From: Lytechinus variegatus
Taxonomy: Eukaryota > Echinodermata > Echinoidea > Temnopleuroida > Toxopneustidae
Direction: 5' to 3'
NCBI RefSeq assembly: GCF_018143015.1
Contig: NC_054757.1
Coordinates: 20,512,285 to 20,576,284 of the forward strand
Length of the DNA stretch: 64,000 nucleotides
In this document: positions 38,101 through 48,527 of the stretch, in pieces
How positions within the stretch are numbered: position 1 is the stretch's first letter
Layout of the letters: each line of letters begins with the position of its first letter
Notes under the pieces: model-generated
Told to the model about the DNA's origin: nothing
Seen by the model: only the letters and a program-made list of their open reading frames with translations
The model's database searches: none
Program-made: the position numbers and the translations under genes

Positions 38101-38633
38101 CTGAGCGGATGTTCCCTTCCTGGAGAACCCTTCTGATAACTCAGGTTGCCCAGATGCCAATGCCGGGAAGGAAATCTGTCGATCCTGCCACATTTGACAT
38201 GACCACAGATGTGCCATTCATGATGCCAGGCTACACCTACAAATGCCAGTATGACCTCTGGAAGCACGTCAAGGAGAACTTTGACCCAAACCCTGTGGTC
38301 ATTGATGTCGACGAACTGTTGGCCAATCCTGCGGATATGCTTCCGAAGTACTTTGAAGCTTGTGGAATGCCCTGGGATGCTAAGTATCTCCAGTGGGATG
38401 CTAGCCCAGACATAGTGAAGACTTGGCGGTGCATGTTTCCAATGTCCGGTACCAGAGCGGATGGCACTATACGTCTTGTCCACAAGATAGCCTTCGAAAG
38501 TTCTGAATTCCGAGCATCCAAGCCAAAGATTCCACGATCGGAGATGACTCCTGACACAATCAAGGCTATAGACGCTACAGCAGACTACTACAAAGAAATG
38601 GCCGAAACAAGGATCAAAGCTGGAGAAAATTAA
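34601..38633 (+). CDS. Sulfotransferase-like protein, tandem copy 1, 320 aa
   Basis: Coding exons are 34601-34699, 35960-36147 and 37958-38633; intron phases are 0 and 2. It is probably a soluble P-loop sulfotransferase-like enzyme that would move a sulfo group from PAPS to an unknown acceptor. The N-terminal WCVPRSISTAIAKCF (12-26) matches the 5'-phosphosulfate loop. HTFLIRDPERMFPSW (137-151) carries the R142-x7-S150 spacing of the 3'-phosphate site. The WFEPYC segment at the start of exon 2 and YFEACGMPWD near the C-terminus are shared by all three copies. There is no signal peptide or membrane segment. The ATG sits immediately after an acceptor-like TTACTACAAG, so the 5' UTR is probably in an upstream exon. 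Introns contain a GAT microsatellite, SINEs and a pyrimidine tract. From memory, the family resembles the N-terminal P-loop domain of plant aminotransferase-like proteins; that link is uncertain and the substrate cannot be read from sequence. Confidence 0.85.
34730..34866. repeat. (GAT)n-type microsatellite in sulfotransferase copy 1 intron 1
   Basis: Imperfect GATGAT with GGT and GAA interruptions, starting 30 bases after the donor of exon 1. Confidence 0.9.
35145..35395. mobile_element. SINE family B in head-to-head inverted pair
   Basis: 35145-35280 is a minus-strand copy with an almost whole tRNA-like head (plus strand CTGCCGGGAATCGAACCCGG). 35283-35395 is a plus-strand tail (AAAGGGTAGATAGCTCTGGG, GCTACGCCTACC, TTTCTGTCACACAATATT). 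Together they make a foldback. It lies in intron 1 of sulfotransferase copy 1. Confidence 0.75.
35598..35775 (+). mobile_element. SINE family B with intact tRNA-like cloverleaf head (35598-35668)
   Basis: The first 71 nt fold as a complete tRNA: a 7 bp acceptor stem (GTCTCTG/CAGAGAC), a D stem GTCT/AGGC, an anticodon stem CCGGC/GCTGG (one G-U) with loop GTTCAAA, and a T stem CCGGG/CCCGG with loop TTCAATT. No mismatched pair is present. The loop would give anticodon UCA. The body after 35669 (CGGCATCACCAATTTTT, TAGATAGCTCTGGG, GCTACGCCTACC) is shared with two other SINE copies. I therefore call a SINE head rather than a tRNA gene. Confidence 0.8.
36765..37055. repeat. Dispersed repeat with GCGAGCGAACGAAGCGAGC core and terminal C tract
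   Basis: Related to 24836-25200. It contains a short GAGCGAA/GAAGCGAGC motif like the cores of the 1.1 kb elements and ends in a run of about 17 C followed by TTCATCTGTACGCC. It lies in intron 2 of sulfotransferase copy 1. Confidence 0.5.
37600..37850. repeat. CTT/CTC pyrimidine tract before sulfotransferase copy 1 exon 3
   Basis: About 250 bp of TTC/CTT/CTC with an inner TTATTATCATCATTC stretch. The frames open through it are low complexity and not genes. Confidence 0.9.
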
Positions 38634-38807
38634 TACATGATGAAAACATACTGTTTGTATTATTGCCGTGATAATGATTTATTATTTAGTTGTACTATTA
38701 TAGAAATTGTATTCTATGAACATGGTGAAAGTGAATATATCAGGAAACGAACAGAGTATAATATTACTTTCATACGAAGAAACCGTTCCCAGACCGATCC
38801 TGAGCAA

Positions 38808-39035
38808 GGCTGGAAATAACGTACAAAGTAAAAAAAAAACAAAAAACAATAAAGTAAAAAGCACGTTGTTTCTGGCTGTCACTCTAACAACAAGTTGTTC
38901 AAACATTCTTTGTAACTGTTTAGCCTCTTTAAACAACTTGTTTAAACAGTTTAAACAACAGTTGTTAGAGTGACAGGCTTAAATAACGTGTTTTACAATT
39001 CCAACAGCGATTTTACAGTGTATACGTTATTTCCA
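38808..39035. mobile_element. Nested palindrome, probably a MITE within a MITE
   Basis: The outer pair is TGGAAATAACGTAC and GTATACGTTATTTCCA. The inner pair CTGTCACTCTAACAA (about 38877) and TTGTTAGAGTGACAG (about 38962) has TTGTTC/TTTAAACAAC repeats inside. It lies just after the copy 1 stop codon, so it could be in that transcript's 3' UTR. AATAAA occurs at 38848-38853. Confidence 0.65.
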
Positions 39036-39414
39036 ATGGTGTACCAGTTTGCGGAACCGGGGTGGGTGGGCTTCAGCCTCACCCCCTCGACTTTTTTTTT
39101 TCAAAACCGTGTATAAAACTTAGAAAGTTACTATCTGATTGTGATTTTATGCATGGTCGGCATCCCACCCCACCCCCCCCCCCCCCCCACTCTCACACAC
39201 ACACTTTCAAAACCATTGCGCGGCCTCTACATAAGCATATCGAATTGAAAGCACTCTCCATCTGCGCGTTGATTACGTTAACGTTTCGGATTTTAAATAC
39301 GCTATTATATGGAAGCTTTAAAATGCCACCCAGATGTCCAGATAAACATACTGTCCACACAACAATCGGTTAAAACTTTATCCAATTCTGGGTAGTTTTA
39401 AACCAATATTGTAA

Positions 39415-40590
39415 TTTCGGATCCCGTCATGTCGACATCCCTTGGGAGAGATGATCAGATGACAAGATCTTGGACCTCGGCATGTCTACAACCTGTGGGG
39501 ATCACATTACAAGATCTCGGATCTCGTCATGTCTTCAACCCGTGGGGATCACATGACAAGACCTTGGATCTCGTCATGTCCTCAACCCGTGGGATCACAT
39601 GACAAGATCTTGGATCTCGGCATGTCTTCGACCCGTGGGGATCACATGACAAGATCTCGGATCTCGTCATGTCTTCAACCCGTGGGGATCACATGACAAG
39701 ACCTTGGATCTCGTCATGTCTTCAACCCGTGGGGATCACATGACAAGATCTCGGATCTCGTCATGTCTACAATCTCTGGGGATCACATGACAAGATCTCG
39801 GATCTCGTCATGTCTACAATCTGTGGGGATCACATGACAAGATCTCGGATGTCGTCATGTCTTCAACCCGTGGGAATCACATGACAAGACCTTGGATCTC
39901 GTCATGTCTTCGACCCGTGGGGATCACATGACAAGACCTTGGATCTCGTCATGTCTTCGACCCGTGGGGATCACATGACAAGATCTCGGATCTCGTCATG
40001 TCTTCAACCCGTGGGGATCACATGACAAGACCTTGGATCTCGTCATGTCTTCAACCCGTGGGGATCACATGACAAGATCTCGGATCTCGTCATGTCTACA
40101 ATCTCTGGGGATCACATGACAAATTCTCGGATCTCGCCATGTCTACAATCTCTGAGGATCACATGACAAGATCTTGGATCTCGTCATGTCTACAATCTCT
40201 GGGGATCACATGACAAGATCTCGTCATGTCTACATCCAGTGGGAGATATGATGAGATGCCGTGATCTTAGATCTCGTCATGTTTTCTGTTTTGGTCCCGC
40301 AGGAACTCGGCAGGACAGCATTTTGCTGGACAGGTAAACGCCAAGCTGGCATATAACCAATTACCTACGAAGCATTTTACGTCTAGGTTGCAGTCATAGT
40401 GGCTGACGTTATAGACGACAGATATCACTCTCGGGCTTTTTATCAAAGTGGCGACAATGGCAGAGTTGGGATTCGAACTCACAACCTTGCGATTATGAGT
40501 TAATGCTCTAACCACTGGACCACACGACTCTCACGATGTACACATCCCGTGGGGGAGATGAGCAGATGACAAGATCTTTGATTCAAGATC
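39415..40590. repeat. 47 bp minisatellite, about 18 units, interrupted by a SINE
   Basis: The unit contains ATCTCGTCATGTCTTCAACC then CGTGGGGATCACATGACAAG. CATGACAAG and CTCGTCATG make each junction partly palindromic. Units run from 39415 to about 40285 with base changes such as CTTGG/CTCGG. A last degraded unit (CATCCCGTGGGGGAGATG) lies after the SINE at 40540-40590. The edge units are the most diverged, as expected of a tandem array. Confidence 0.93.
40308..40533 (-). mobile_element. tRNA-derived SINE, family C, inserted in the minisatellite
   Basis: The minus strand reads GAGAGTCGTGTGGTCCAGTG at the head (A box) and GGTTGTGAGTTCGAATCCCA as the B box. The body runs to about 40308. It splits the 47 bp array near its right edge, so it is younger than the array. 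Confidence 0.8.
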
Positions 40591-41910
40591 TTGTAGACAT
40601 ACGAGATGATTACCTGCATGGGTGGCACTTTTAATCTTCCATACTATTGTCTGCACTGTGTGTGATCTTTGTGTTTATAAATCTTCAGACACTTATGCAC
40701 TCTAGAATATCGCATGACGATCATTATTTTGAGACAGGGTAGATTTGTGTTCTGTGATGTAGAATACACGATGATTATAAAATTCTAATGCGTTGTTTCA
40801 TCTCTAAAGATGTGTCAAACGTGGTTCAACATATTCTTAGCATATATGTTTTACATCATTTGGTATTGTCACATGGACGAAATCATGATACTGAATGTAT
40901 TACATAATTATGTTAAACCTATTTGACTAAAGTCGATTGTCTGATGAGTACTGTGTAATTCATAAATTAGTTGGGCATGCTGTGTGGGGGAAGGGGTGAG
41001 GGGGAAGCAGGGGCCGCGGAAAGTGTGGGGGCTGACTAGGCAAAAATATCACAACCAGAGGGTCATTTTTTACGTTTTTGTCCACGGTTTTGGAAAAAGA
41101 AGGATCTGAAGCCCTTCCCCGGTTTAGCGGCCACTGGGAAGAGTAGGGAAGAGAGGGAGAGGGGGGGGGGGGAATAAGGAGAAAAAGAGAGGCAGTGTCG
41201 GGGCCAAGCTTAAGGGAAAGGGGTACGGGAGATGAGAAAGGCAGGAATGGAGAGAGTGGGAGGCTGGAGAGGGATCAGGGAGGAAGAGACGTGAGAGAGA
41301 GAAAACGAAGAGAAAAAAAAGAGGTTGGAGAAAGAGGAAGAATGAAAAGGGGTGACGAGACGAGGACTGGCCACAAGAAAAGCGACAGAGAGATTGAACC
41401 AAATTGATGGAAGAAGAATGCAAGACTTACGTAATCTCAGAGATGAGATGGGAAACGCAAAATAAAGAATAACTGGGCAACTCCCTTTTAGACAGCCCCA
41501 GGGGAAAAACAACCCCGGATACGATTTTCACCTGAAAAGAAATCGTCTGCCAGGAGCACATGCATGATCCCTCCATTTGAAGGCAATAATGATGTCAACA
41601 GGGAAGTGGTCCCCGTGGAAGGTTGTCCGAGAACCAAACGTAGATTCTAGTAGGATGGTCGAGGTGTATTATTCATATTATTCAGGAAATCTTTATTCAC
41701 GCCATAATTCAGATCGTTTTCGTATTTTTTTTTAGATCTAGGTCAGACTACAACTATCTTTAGATAGCCGTATTCATTAGTGAATACTTTCGTTAGAAAC
41801 TATGCATGTTATACAATTCGGTGCTTTTACTAAACACACTAATCACAATTATTAAATCATGATAGAGGATACGAAACACATCGGATCCTTGCCAATAATA
41901 TTAAGTTATG
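40591..41910. other. No gene; a purine-rich tract at 41140-41400
   Basis: The tract is nearly all A and G on the plus strand, with GAGAGAGG and GAAAAAGAG blocks. The frames across it in both strands are low complexity. The rest is AT-rich and unremarkable. Confidence 0.6.
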
Positions 41911-42190
41911 TGCCCTATCTTACAAAGAGTTACAATCGATTGGTCAAATCAATCATAACTCTATGGAAATCCATCAGTGTCGTATTTTTTCTACAGGAAA
42001 TTTGCAAAATGTCCGTAAGTGTAAACAAAGACGAACACGCCAAATTGCCAAGAACACGATTAATATATAAATACATCATACCGAGAAAGTACTTCGAGCT
42101 AACATACATTTTAGATGTAGGTGTTCCTAGCCGTGCATAGTTGTGACTGATTGGGATCAATCGCAACTCGATCTATGCAAGACGGGGCCC
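41911..42190. mobile_element. MITE with GGGCCC-GTCTT...GTTGCGATTGATC termini
   Basis: Left CTTACAAAGAGTTACAATCGAT pairs with the right-hand ATCAATCGCAACTCGATC. The right end GACGGGGCCC matches in reverse the left end of an element at 63728-64000. Noncoding. Confidence 0.65.
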
Positions 42191-42236
42191 ATGGAGTCTA
42201 GTCAACGAATATGCCTGCACAGTAGTTCTCAAACGG

Positions 42237-42517
42237 CACTCAAATGTATCCTTAAAATAAAAGAAGTTCCTGCAGCAGAGTCTCGAGATCATCTGTAATC
42301 TTACCGAAATGCGTAGTCTTGCAGGAAATTGGTATTTGGTGTATGGAATCTTACAAATTTCCTTGAATAAAACACCCTTTTCCCCTTTTTAAACAGACCT
42401 GTTCAGTTAAATTGCAGAAAAATTCCTGTTTTATGAATTTACAGAATGATTCTGTTTTTGCTTTCTGAAAAATATTCTGTTTATTTTCTGTAAAATCACG
42501 GGGTTTTTTTAACAGTG
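42237..42517. mobile_element. CACTGTTA-terminus MITE, third copy
   Basis: Collinear with 14416-14702 (GAAGTTCCTGCAGCAGAGTC, CTTACAAATTTCCTTGAATA, TTTTTTTAACAGTG). The left terminus is damaged. Confidence 0.8.
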
Positions 42518-42532
42518 AGGTTATGAGGACAG

Positions 42533-42700
42533 GGGGTATTTCATGAAAGTTATCAGCACTGACTAAATTGTCAGTGCTGACTATTTTAGTGAAATCCTAC
42601 GCTTTGATTGGCTGATAGGCACTGGCCTCTGACTGTTACTATGGTGACCGTCGGACAAAGACAACATGTCAGTGCTGACGACTTTCATTAAACGGTACCC
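42533..42700. mobile_element. Short MITE with TTTCATGAAAGT / ACTTTCATTAAA termini
   Basis: GTTATCAGCACTGAC plus AATTGTCAGTGCTGAC on the left and GTCAGTGCTGACGACTTTC on the right give nested inverted repeats. The middle has GATTGGCTGATAGGCA, also seen near 3360. Noncoding. Confidence 0.7.
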
Positions 42701-42704
42701 GGAT

Positions 42705-42872
42705 GGGAGTTTCATAAAGCTGTTCGTAGATACAAGTGACTTTACGCACGACTGGTGATCCTTTCTTGTGCTATGTCATGTAATATCCCTATATTGAGTT
42801 ATGACCTAAGAACAGGTTCCAGTTTGCGTGTAGTCGTTCGTAACTTTACGAACAGCTCTGTGAAACACTCAC
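42705..42872. mobile_element. Short MITE with GTTTCATAAAGCTGTTCGTA termini
   Basis: Right end ACGAACAGCTCTGTGAAACACT is the imperfect complement. A fragment of the same family, GTTTCATCAAGCTGATCGTA, lies at 27861. Confidence 0.75.
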
Positions 42873-42873
42873 C

Positions 42874-43114
42874 ACACAGCAAAAACTGTGGTGTTAACCG
42901 GTGTACATAGAGGACCACACAAGTTATTTTACACTGGTGTTAAATTGGTGGTGTTAGTTTTACACCTGTAGGTGTTATTACAACACCTTTGGTTGTGACA
43001 TTTACACTCTTTGGTGTTATGTTCAATCTTTAGGGTGTAATTTTAACACATCAGGGTGTGGTCCTCTATTAACACCAATTGGTGTCAGTTTTAACACCAC
43101 AGTTTTTACAGTGC
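42874..43114. mobile_element. GGTGTTA-rich MITE
   Basis: The termini CACAGCAAAAACTGTGGTGTT and AACACCACAGTTTTTACAGTG are inverted. AGGACCACAC and GTGTGGTCCT pair inside, and GGTGTTA motifs repeat throughout. A faint relative lies at 46790-46950. Confidence 0.8.
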
Positions 43115-43320
43115 AGTACTCCCAGTCCATGATCTCCTTATGAATAACAGACTGATAAGCACACTGCGCAGAGCATCCATTCTAAGCCTGTAGTCACACC
43201 AACGATACCGACTACAAACCAACCGATGGTGTGTCATTAGAAATTAACGAAACAGTTTTGATCGATATGACGTCAGTTTCTTTGGTGTGAATTAGCATTT
43301 AAGCTAAGATTTTTTAAGAA

Positions 43321-43523
43321 GTTGGGCAAACATTCTTCCTCCACGCATCCATTGTACTTGGGATGAATGCGGGTGCACTGATGCGGAGAATTCGTCTTGT
43401 CATCGTGGATGAAGAAGCGTCATCGCGAAACGGGGAAACCGTTCAAGATTTAGATTCAAATGACCATTTCTGCTTGAACTATCGAGATCGTAGGTGTTCC
43501 GACGAAGCCCCGAGGTATCACAA
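43321..43523 (+). promoter_or_regulatory. Weak candidate 5' noncoding exon for sulfotransferase copy 2
   Basis: A less AT-rich, nonrepetitive stretch ending in GTATCACAA followed by GTGAGTATA, a good donor. It is about 1.6 kb before the acceptor of the copy 2 start exon. This is only a splice-site and base-composition argument. Confidence 0.15.
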
Positions 43524-43746
43524 GTGAGTATATAAGTGAATATTGTACATTGTCGAGTTATAATACACACGGAGAAATTTGTTTTCGATATTGAGTGGTG
43601 ACACAAGGAACGGATCGAACTGATTTTTAACTATAATAGACTACTGGTAGTATGATAGGCCCATCATGTGATACGCTTTGGCAGTATAATGTTGTTTTTA
43701 TACTCGATTTTTTTTTTATTTCAATGATACATTGGTTATTAATCTG

Positions 43747-44327
43747 AACCCCCCCCCGGGGGGGGGGGCACTTACATTGACGAGTGGATACCATGCGCGA
43801 CCAAAAAAAACACGTAAAAAGGATTTTCACGATAGGGCACGTTACGTACGTAACGTGAAAAGGGTGTCAAAAACACAAAAATAAAGAAAAAAGGGTATCT
43901 ATTTCGCTAGGAAAATTACGTGTTTAGGGTCGAATTTGCGGGGATGATAAAACAAAATTAAAATGTTTTATAAAGGATGTCCTTTTTGCCCCAACACTAT
44001 ACGTGTTTAGAGTCCTATTTGCGCGAGGTGTAGAAGCTAGGTGGGGTAGTACTAAACCAAATAACATGAATAAGGTAAAGCCGACAACAAAAGGACCCGT
44101 TACAATAAAACATTCCTGTACTTGTTTAGGGGTTCATTTCAGGGAATATTTGCCAAGAGTATCGTTATGTTTCCAATACTTGTTAAGGGTAGGGTTTCAC
44201 ACGCCAATACTTGTTAAGGGGTGCATTTTCAGAATATGGAAATTACGTGTTTAGGGTGCTTTTCGAGACCCCATGGTCGCGCATGGTATCCACTCGTGAA
44301 TGGAAGTGCCCCCCCCCCCCCCGGGTT
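43747..44327. mobile_element. Foldback element with G-tract arms and internal GTGTTTAGGGT repeats
   Basis: Arms of about 57 bp: left GGGGGCACTTACATTGACGA then GTGGATACCATGCGCGACC, right the complement (GGTCGCGCATGGTATCCAC, then TTCCATT-type sequence and a 15 C tract). Between them a degenerate ACGTGTTTAGGGT motif occurs near 43918, 43999, 44118, 44178, 44208 and 44242. A palindrome GTTACGTACGTAAC is at 43844-43857. Noncoding. Confidence 0.8.
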
Positions 44328-44363
44328 CTGAACTCGCGTTTAATTTGGTCTGAAGTTGTGGTT

Positions 44364-44962
44364 TAATGGTAAGTCCATCCCAGAATAATGTTGCTTTGAA
44401 TCAATATAGAAAAAATCATCAAGCATAACGCTGATAACTATTCATCCAAATCGGATGTAAAATAAGAAAGTTATGACATTTTGAAGTTTCGTTGTTTTTC
44501 ACAAAATAGTTATATGCACCATTCGATGACATGTAAATGAGATAGTCGATGATGTCCCTCACTATTTCTTATGTTTTTTTATTGTTTGAATTACACAATA
44601 TTTCAATTTTTACAAATTTGACAATAATGACCAACTTGACTGAGCCACAAGATGTTAACACAATGGTAATACCACATAGGAAGGACTAAAACTCCTTTCA
44701 CATGACAGTGAGGAGAAAATTAGAATATTTCACATTTCATTAAAAAAGATATAAAAGAAATAGTGAGTGGATGTCATCAGTCACCTCATTTGCATACCGA
44801 CCAGGATGTGTATAATAAATGTTTTGTGAGATGAAGCGAAATTTCAAAATATTATAACTTTCTTATTTTACATCCGATTTTGATGACTTTTTAGTGTTAT
44901 GCTCGTTGGATTTTTCTCTTTTTATTCAAATCAACTTTTTGGTGGTATGGACTTGTCCTTTA
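44364..44962. mobile_element. TA-flanked foldback MITE, family 1, copy C
   Basis: TAATGGTAAGTCCATCCCAG left and GGTATGGACTTGTCCTTTA right. More diverged than copies A and B. Noncoding. Confidence 0.82.
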
Positions 44963-45102
44963 AATATATGAATAGTGAATTTTAACAAAAAATATCACCA
45001 TCTTCACAGGTTGTTATTCATCAGCTGATTTGACTGTCTGTGAATAATAGCAAAATAATTTTCTTTTTTCTTCATTCCATGTCTTATTACCAGACTGTCG
45101 CT

Positions 45103-48100
45103 ATGTCTGCTGAGAGAAAGCCATTCCGAGTGATAATGTGGTGCGTTCCACGGTCTATATCAACAGCACTGACAAAGTGTTTCAGCTGGATTGATAATAC
45201 AAAGGTATTTATTTCATAATCATTCTGTGATTTTTGTTATCTACCCCTCATTATTTTATCAATACCATAGAGGTACATGCTACATTGTTAACATCTTAAT
45301 TATTTTATTTAAGGGCTATTCTTTAGTTTAATTGTTTAAAATTTGTGCAGAACGCACTCAAGGTAGAGGATTGTTTTTACCCATCCTGAACTGTATTAAT
45401 ATCTCGTAAAATTGCACGTCACGGACATAGCTCTGTTTCACAAAATAATTATGCGATTATTGACGTTCTACTGATATGCATATCATTGTATTGTTTTAAA
45501 ATTGATAAATTTAATTCAATTCACATTTCACGAAGGGTTATTTTTAATTTTAATCGCTATTTAACCAAAATAAACTCAAGCTGCTCTTCGGATTAGCTCC
45601 CTGTTTGAAAAGAAAAGAGAGAGGGAGAAAAAAAATGTAATTGGGTAGACCAAAGAAAGGAAGAGATAATAAGGGATATGAAAGATGACGAGAAAGACAA
45701 CACGTTGAAGACATTTTTGTTTGACCCATTTATACTGCACATTGTGAATGTTTTGTTTTGATACATTGTATACCGACTTTGGGAATAGAAAGGGTCAATA
45801 AAGCATAAATTACAAAAACAAAAGAAGAAGGTTTATAGATTGAGAAATCTAGAGATAGTAAAAGAAGGGGTATCGAGAAAAAAGAAGAAAGAAATGGGAG
45901 AGAGATCGAGTGATGAATTTTATCGTCTCCCTAAGTATATGATGGGATTGTACTTCCAAGCAAAATTCCAATACGTTATTTAGTTTGAATGGAACACAAT
46001 TCTTACATTTTCCATCTAAATCACGTCTCAGATGCCGTGGCTATTCTATTTTCAGTATTCATCGCGATTTATTTTCTTCTAGATATGGTTTGAACCTTAC
46101 TGCCTAGCCTTCATTCAAGACTACGCCATGAAGTCTATGGGTGTTACGTTGCCAGCCAAAGCTGCCGACCTTAGTCCAGATTTCGTCTCACAGCTAAACG
46201 CTGCTACGAAAGGAACTCCTCTGGAAAACAGACTGAAACCAGAGGTGATGGATCTATCAATATTACTGTAAGTTTATTGGTGTAGTGTGATATTCAGGCT
46301 TTTCGTTTGATTCGATCAATCAACTTTAAGAACTAAAGGAAAAAAATGATGTGGGCTTCATGTTCTTGTCCTATATTATTGCAATAAAATAGCTATTTGA
46401 ATATTATTGTCGTGATTGAATCGATTGGTTGAATAGAGTAGTAACTGGGGATGTTTATTTACACAACAAAACTCTGGTATTGACCTGTCACTCTGGTGAA
46501 ATCAGGGCGGACCCAGGATTTTCCGAGAGGGGGGGGGGGCACATTTTTGACAAGGAAAAAAGGTCCTCACTCGGATATGGACGACATATTCACATTACAA
46601 GTATTTATTGTTTGCTGTGTATTTAAAAAGGGGGCACACTTGTGTAAGAACAGCATATTTACGTTACAAAAAAAAAGAATTTGATTATGGCTCTCACAAA
46701 GGGAGGGGCATGGGCCGGGTGCCCCCACCCCCCCCCCCCCCGATCCGTCACTGTATTAATAGATTTAGGGTTTAGTTCGACACCCGCGCAATGGCAAATA
46801 GGGTACAATCACAATACCTTTGGTTGTTGTTTTTACACTCTTTGGTGATTATGTCCAAAGTCTATCGGGTGTAATTCAACACCTTGGGATGTTATTCACG
46901 CGGGACACCTAACTGGTTAAGATTTGTCTACCCACTTTTTAAAGTGTAGGGTATTACGCTTAAGTCTTTCCAGTTGATACACTACATCACTTGCATGAAT
47001 ATGTATCCTGCCCTCTTTCAGATTGTCGAATTGAGTTGTGTTTGAAAATAATGAAGATAATTTTAGAAGACAATTTTATTGACTTGAATAAGTCTTTGAT
47101 GGTTTTGAAGATCTGAAAATAGTACCATATTATCTTGGTGGCTTTCATGAGGCTGTTCCTAAACAACTTTAAAAAACGATTTCCAAGCGGAAAAAATATT
47201 CGCAGCATATTACGCTGCAGCAGCACAGGGACTGAAGGGGAAAAGGACGTGAACAAAAGAAATGAAAGAAAAAAAAACAACGAAAGGAATGTGTTGTGGA
47301 CACAAAATATTAATTTTCACAGGTAAAAATTATACAATAGGATTTCAGTTTCAGTCGTATAGAGCTTAAGTATGCACGCTTTAAAATACTTGGTTTTCGC
47401 CTCCTCAGTAATTTTGCTTTTTACACTATCACTCATAACAAGGCCCTTACTGACACTTCATCAACCTTTCTTCCCCCTCCATTCCTCCCTATCTTTTCCC
47501 CCTCACTTCCTCCGTCTTTCCCTCTCTTTCTTTACAGACGAGATGGGGTTCGGGAACAGCTGGATTCCTTACCTGATGACCAATCAGTCTTTGTGAAAGA
47601 CATGGCGTACGGAGTCACCAACTTCCTGGACCTTCTCCCGAGCAAAGAATCGGGCTTCAAACACACTTTCCTAATCCGTGACCCGGAAAGAGTTTTCCCG
47701 TCCTGGAGGAACCTCCTTATGGCTCAGATGAAGAGACTTCCACTTCCGGGTCAGAAGCCTATAGACGAGTCAACCTTCGATATGACCACAGATCCTGGTT
47801 TCATGATGCCTGGATACACCTACAAGTGCCAGTACGACCTCTGGCGGCACGTCAAAGAACACTTTGACCCGGAACCAGTAGTGATTGATATTGATGAGCT
47901 GGTGGCCAACCCCAAGCAACTCCTACCGAAGTATTTTGAAGCTTGTGGAATGCCTTGGGATGAGAGTCTCTTATCCTGGGACGCGAGCCCAGCGGTAGCC
48001 CGGGAATGGAGGACTCTGTACCCAATGGGTTTTGGTGAGAGCGTGACCTATCAGAGAGCGTTGGCGTCGACTTCTTTTCAACCGTCCCGACCTAAACTGC

Positions 48101-48195
48101 AACGGTCGGACATGACACCTGATGCAATCAAGGCAATCGACGAAACTGCGGACTTCTACAAGGAAATGGCGGCAAGTCGAATCACTGTGGATTAA
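45103..48195 (+). CDS. Sulfotransferase-like protein, tandem copy 2, 314 aa
   Basis: Coding exons are 45103-45204, 46083-46267 and 47538-48195, with the same phases (0, 2) as the copy upstream, so the pair arose by tandem duplication. The protein starts MSAERKPFRVIMWCVPRSIS; the PAPS-type loop is at about 13-22, and R143-x7-S151 in HTFLIRDPERVFPSW forms the second phosphate-binding site. Exon 3 is very close to copy 1 (FDMTTD, FMMPGYTYKCQYDLW, YFEACGMPWD, SDMTPDAIKAIDETADFYKEMA). The middle of exon 2 is more variable, which suggests that the acceptor-binding surface has changed. An acceptor at 45091-45093 (TTATTACCAG) precedes the ATG by nine bases, consistent with a 5' UTR exon upstream. AATAAA at 48919-48924 is a possible polyadenylation signal. 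It looks intact. Confidence 0.85.
46503..46753. mobile_element. GGCGGATCC-terminus MITE, copy 3, in sulfotransferase copy 2 intron 2
   Basis: Starts CAGGGCGGACCCAGGATTTT and ends with a C tract then GATCCGTCACTG. AAAAGGGGGCACACTTGTGT inside matches 9853-10054. Confidence 0.75.
46754..47537. other. Rest of sulfotransferase copy 2 intron 2
   Basis: A decayed GGTGTT-type element at about 46790-46950, then AT-rich DNA and a pyrimidine run leading into the exon 3 acceptor at 47535-47537. Confidence 0.5.
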
Positions 48196-48527
48196 ACTAT
48201 CAGACCCTCTAAAACGTGGTCTACTAAACCTGCAGGAGATTGAACATACATCTTTGACCATCCAGTATAATACTTAATGTGCTATTTAAAAGTGGCGCCT
48301 CTTGTGAATTCAGCGCCATATTTTAATACAAATATTTTCTTTTTGTGTATATTCCAGACTTCACCATGTTCCTTGTCGATGTTTAAGAGGTCGAAATATG
48401 CCACGGGGAGGGGGGGCTACAGACGTATGTCGAGACACCAATTTTCAGCTTAAATTTACGTTCCAGAGCATCACCAATATTTATACGAAGCCATGGAAAT
48501 TCCTATTTTTCCTCGTTCCGAAGACTC

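Noticed and set aside
38052-38483. 143-codon minus-strand frame
   Set aside because: Antisense of sulfotransferase copy 1 exon 3.
39415-40285. CRISPR-like regular repeats
   Set aside because: Units are contiguous with no unique spacers, and the genome is animal. It is a minisatellite.
43918-44260. Interstitial telomere array
   Set aside because: The TTTAGGG-like motif is scattered and degenerate, inside a foldback element, and not a head-to-tail array.
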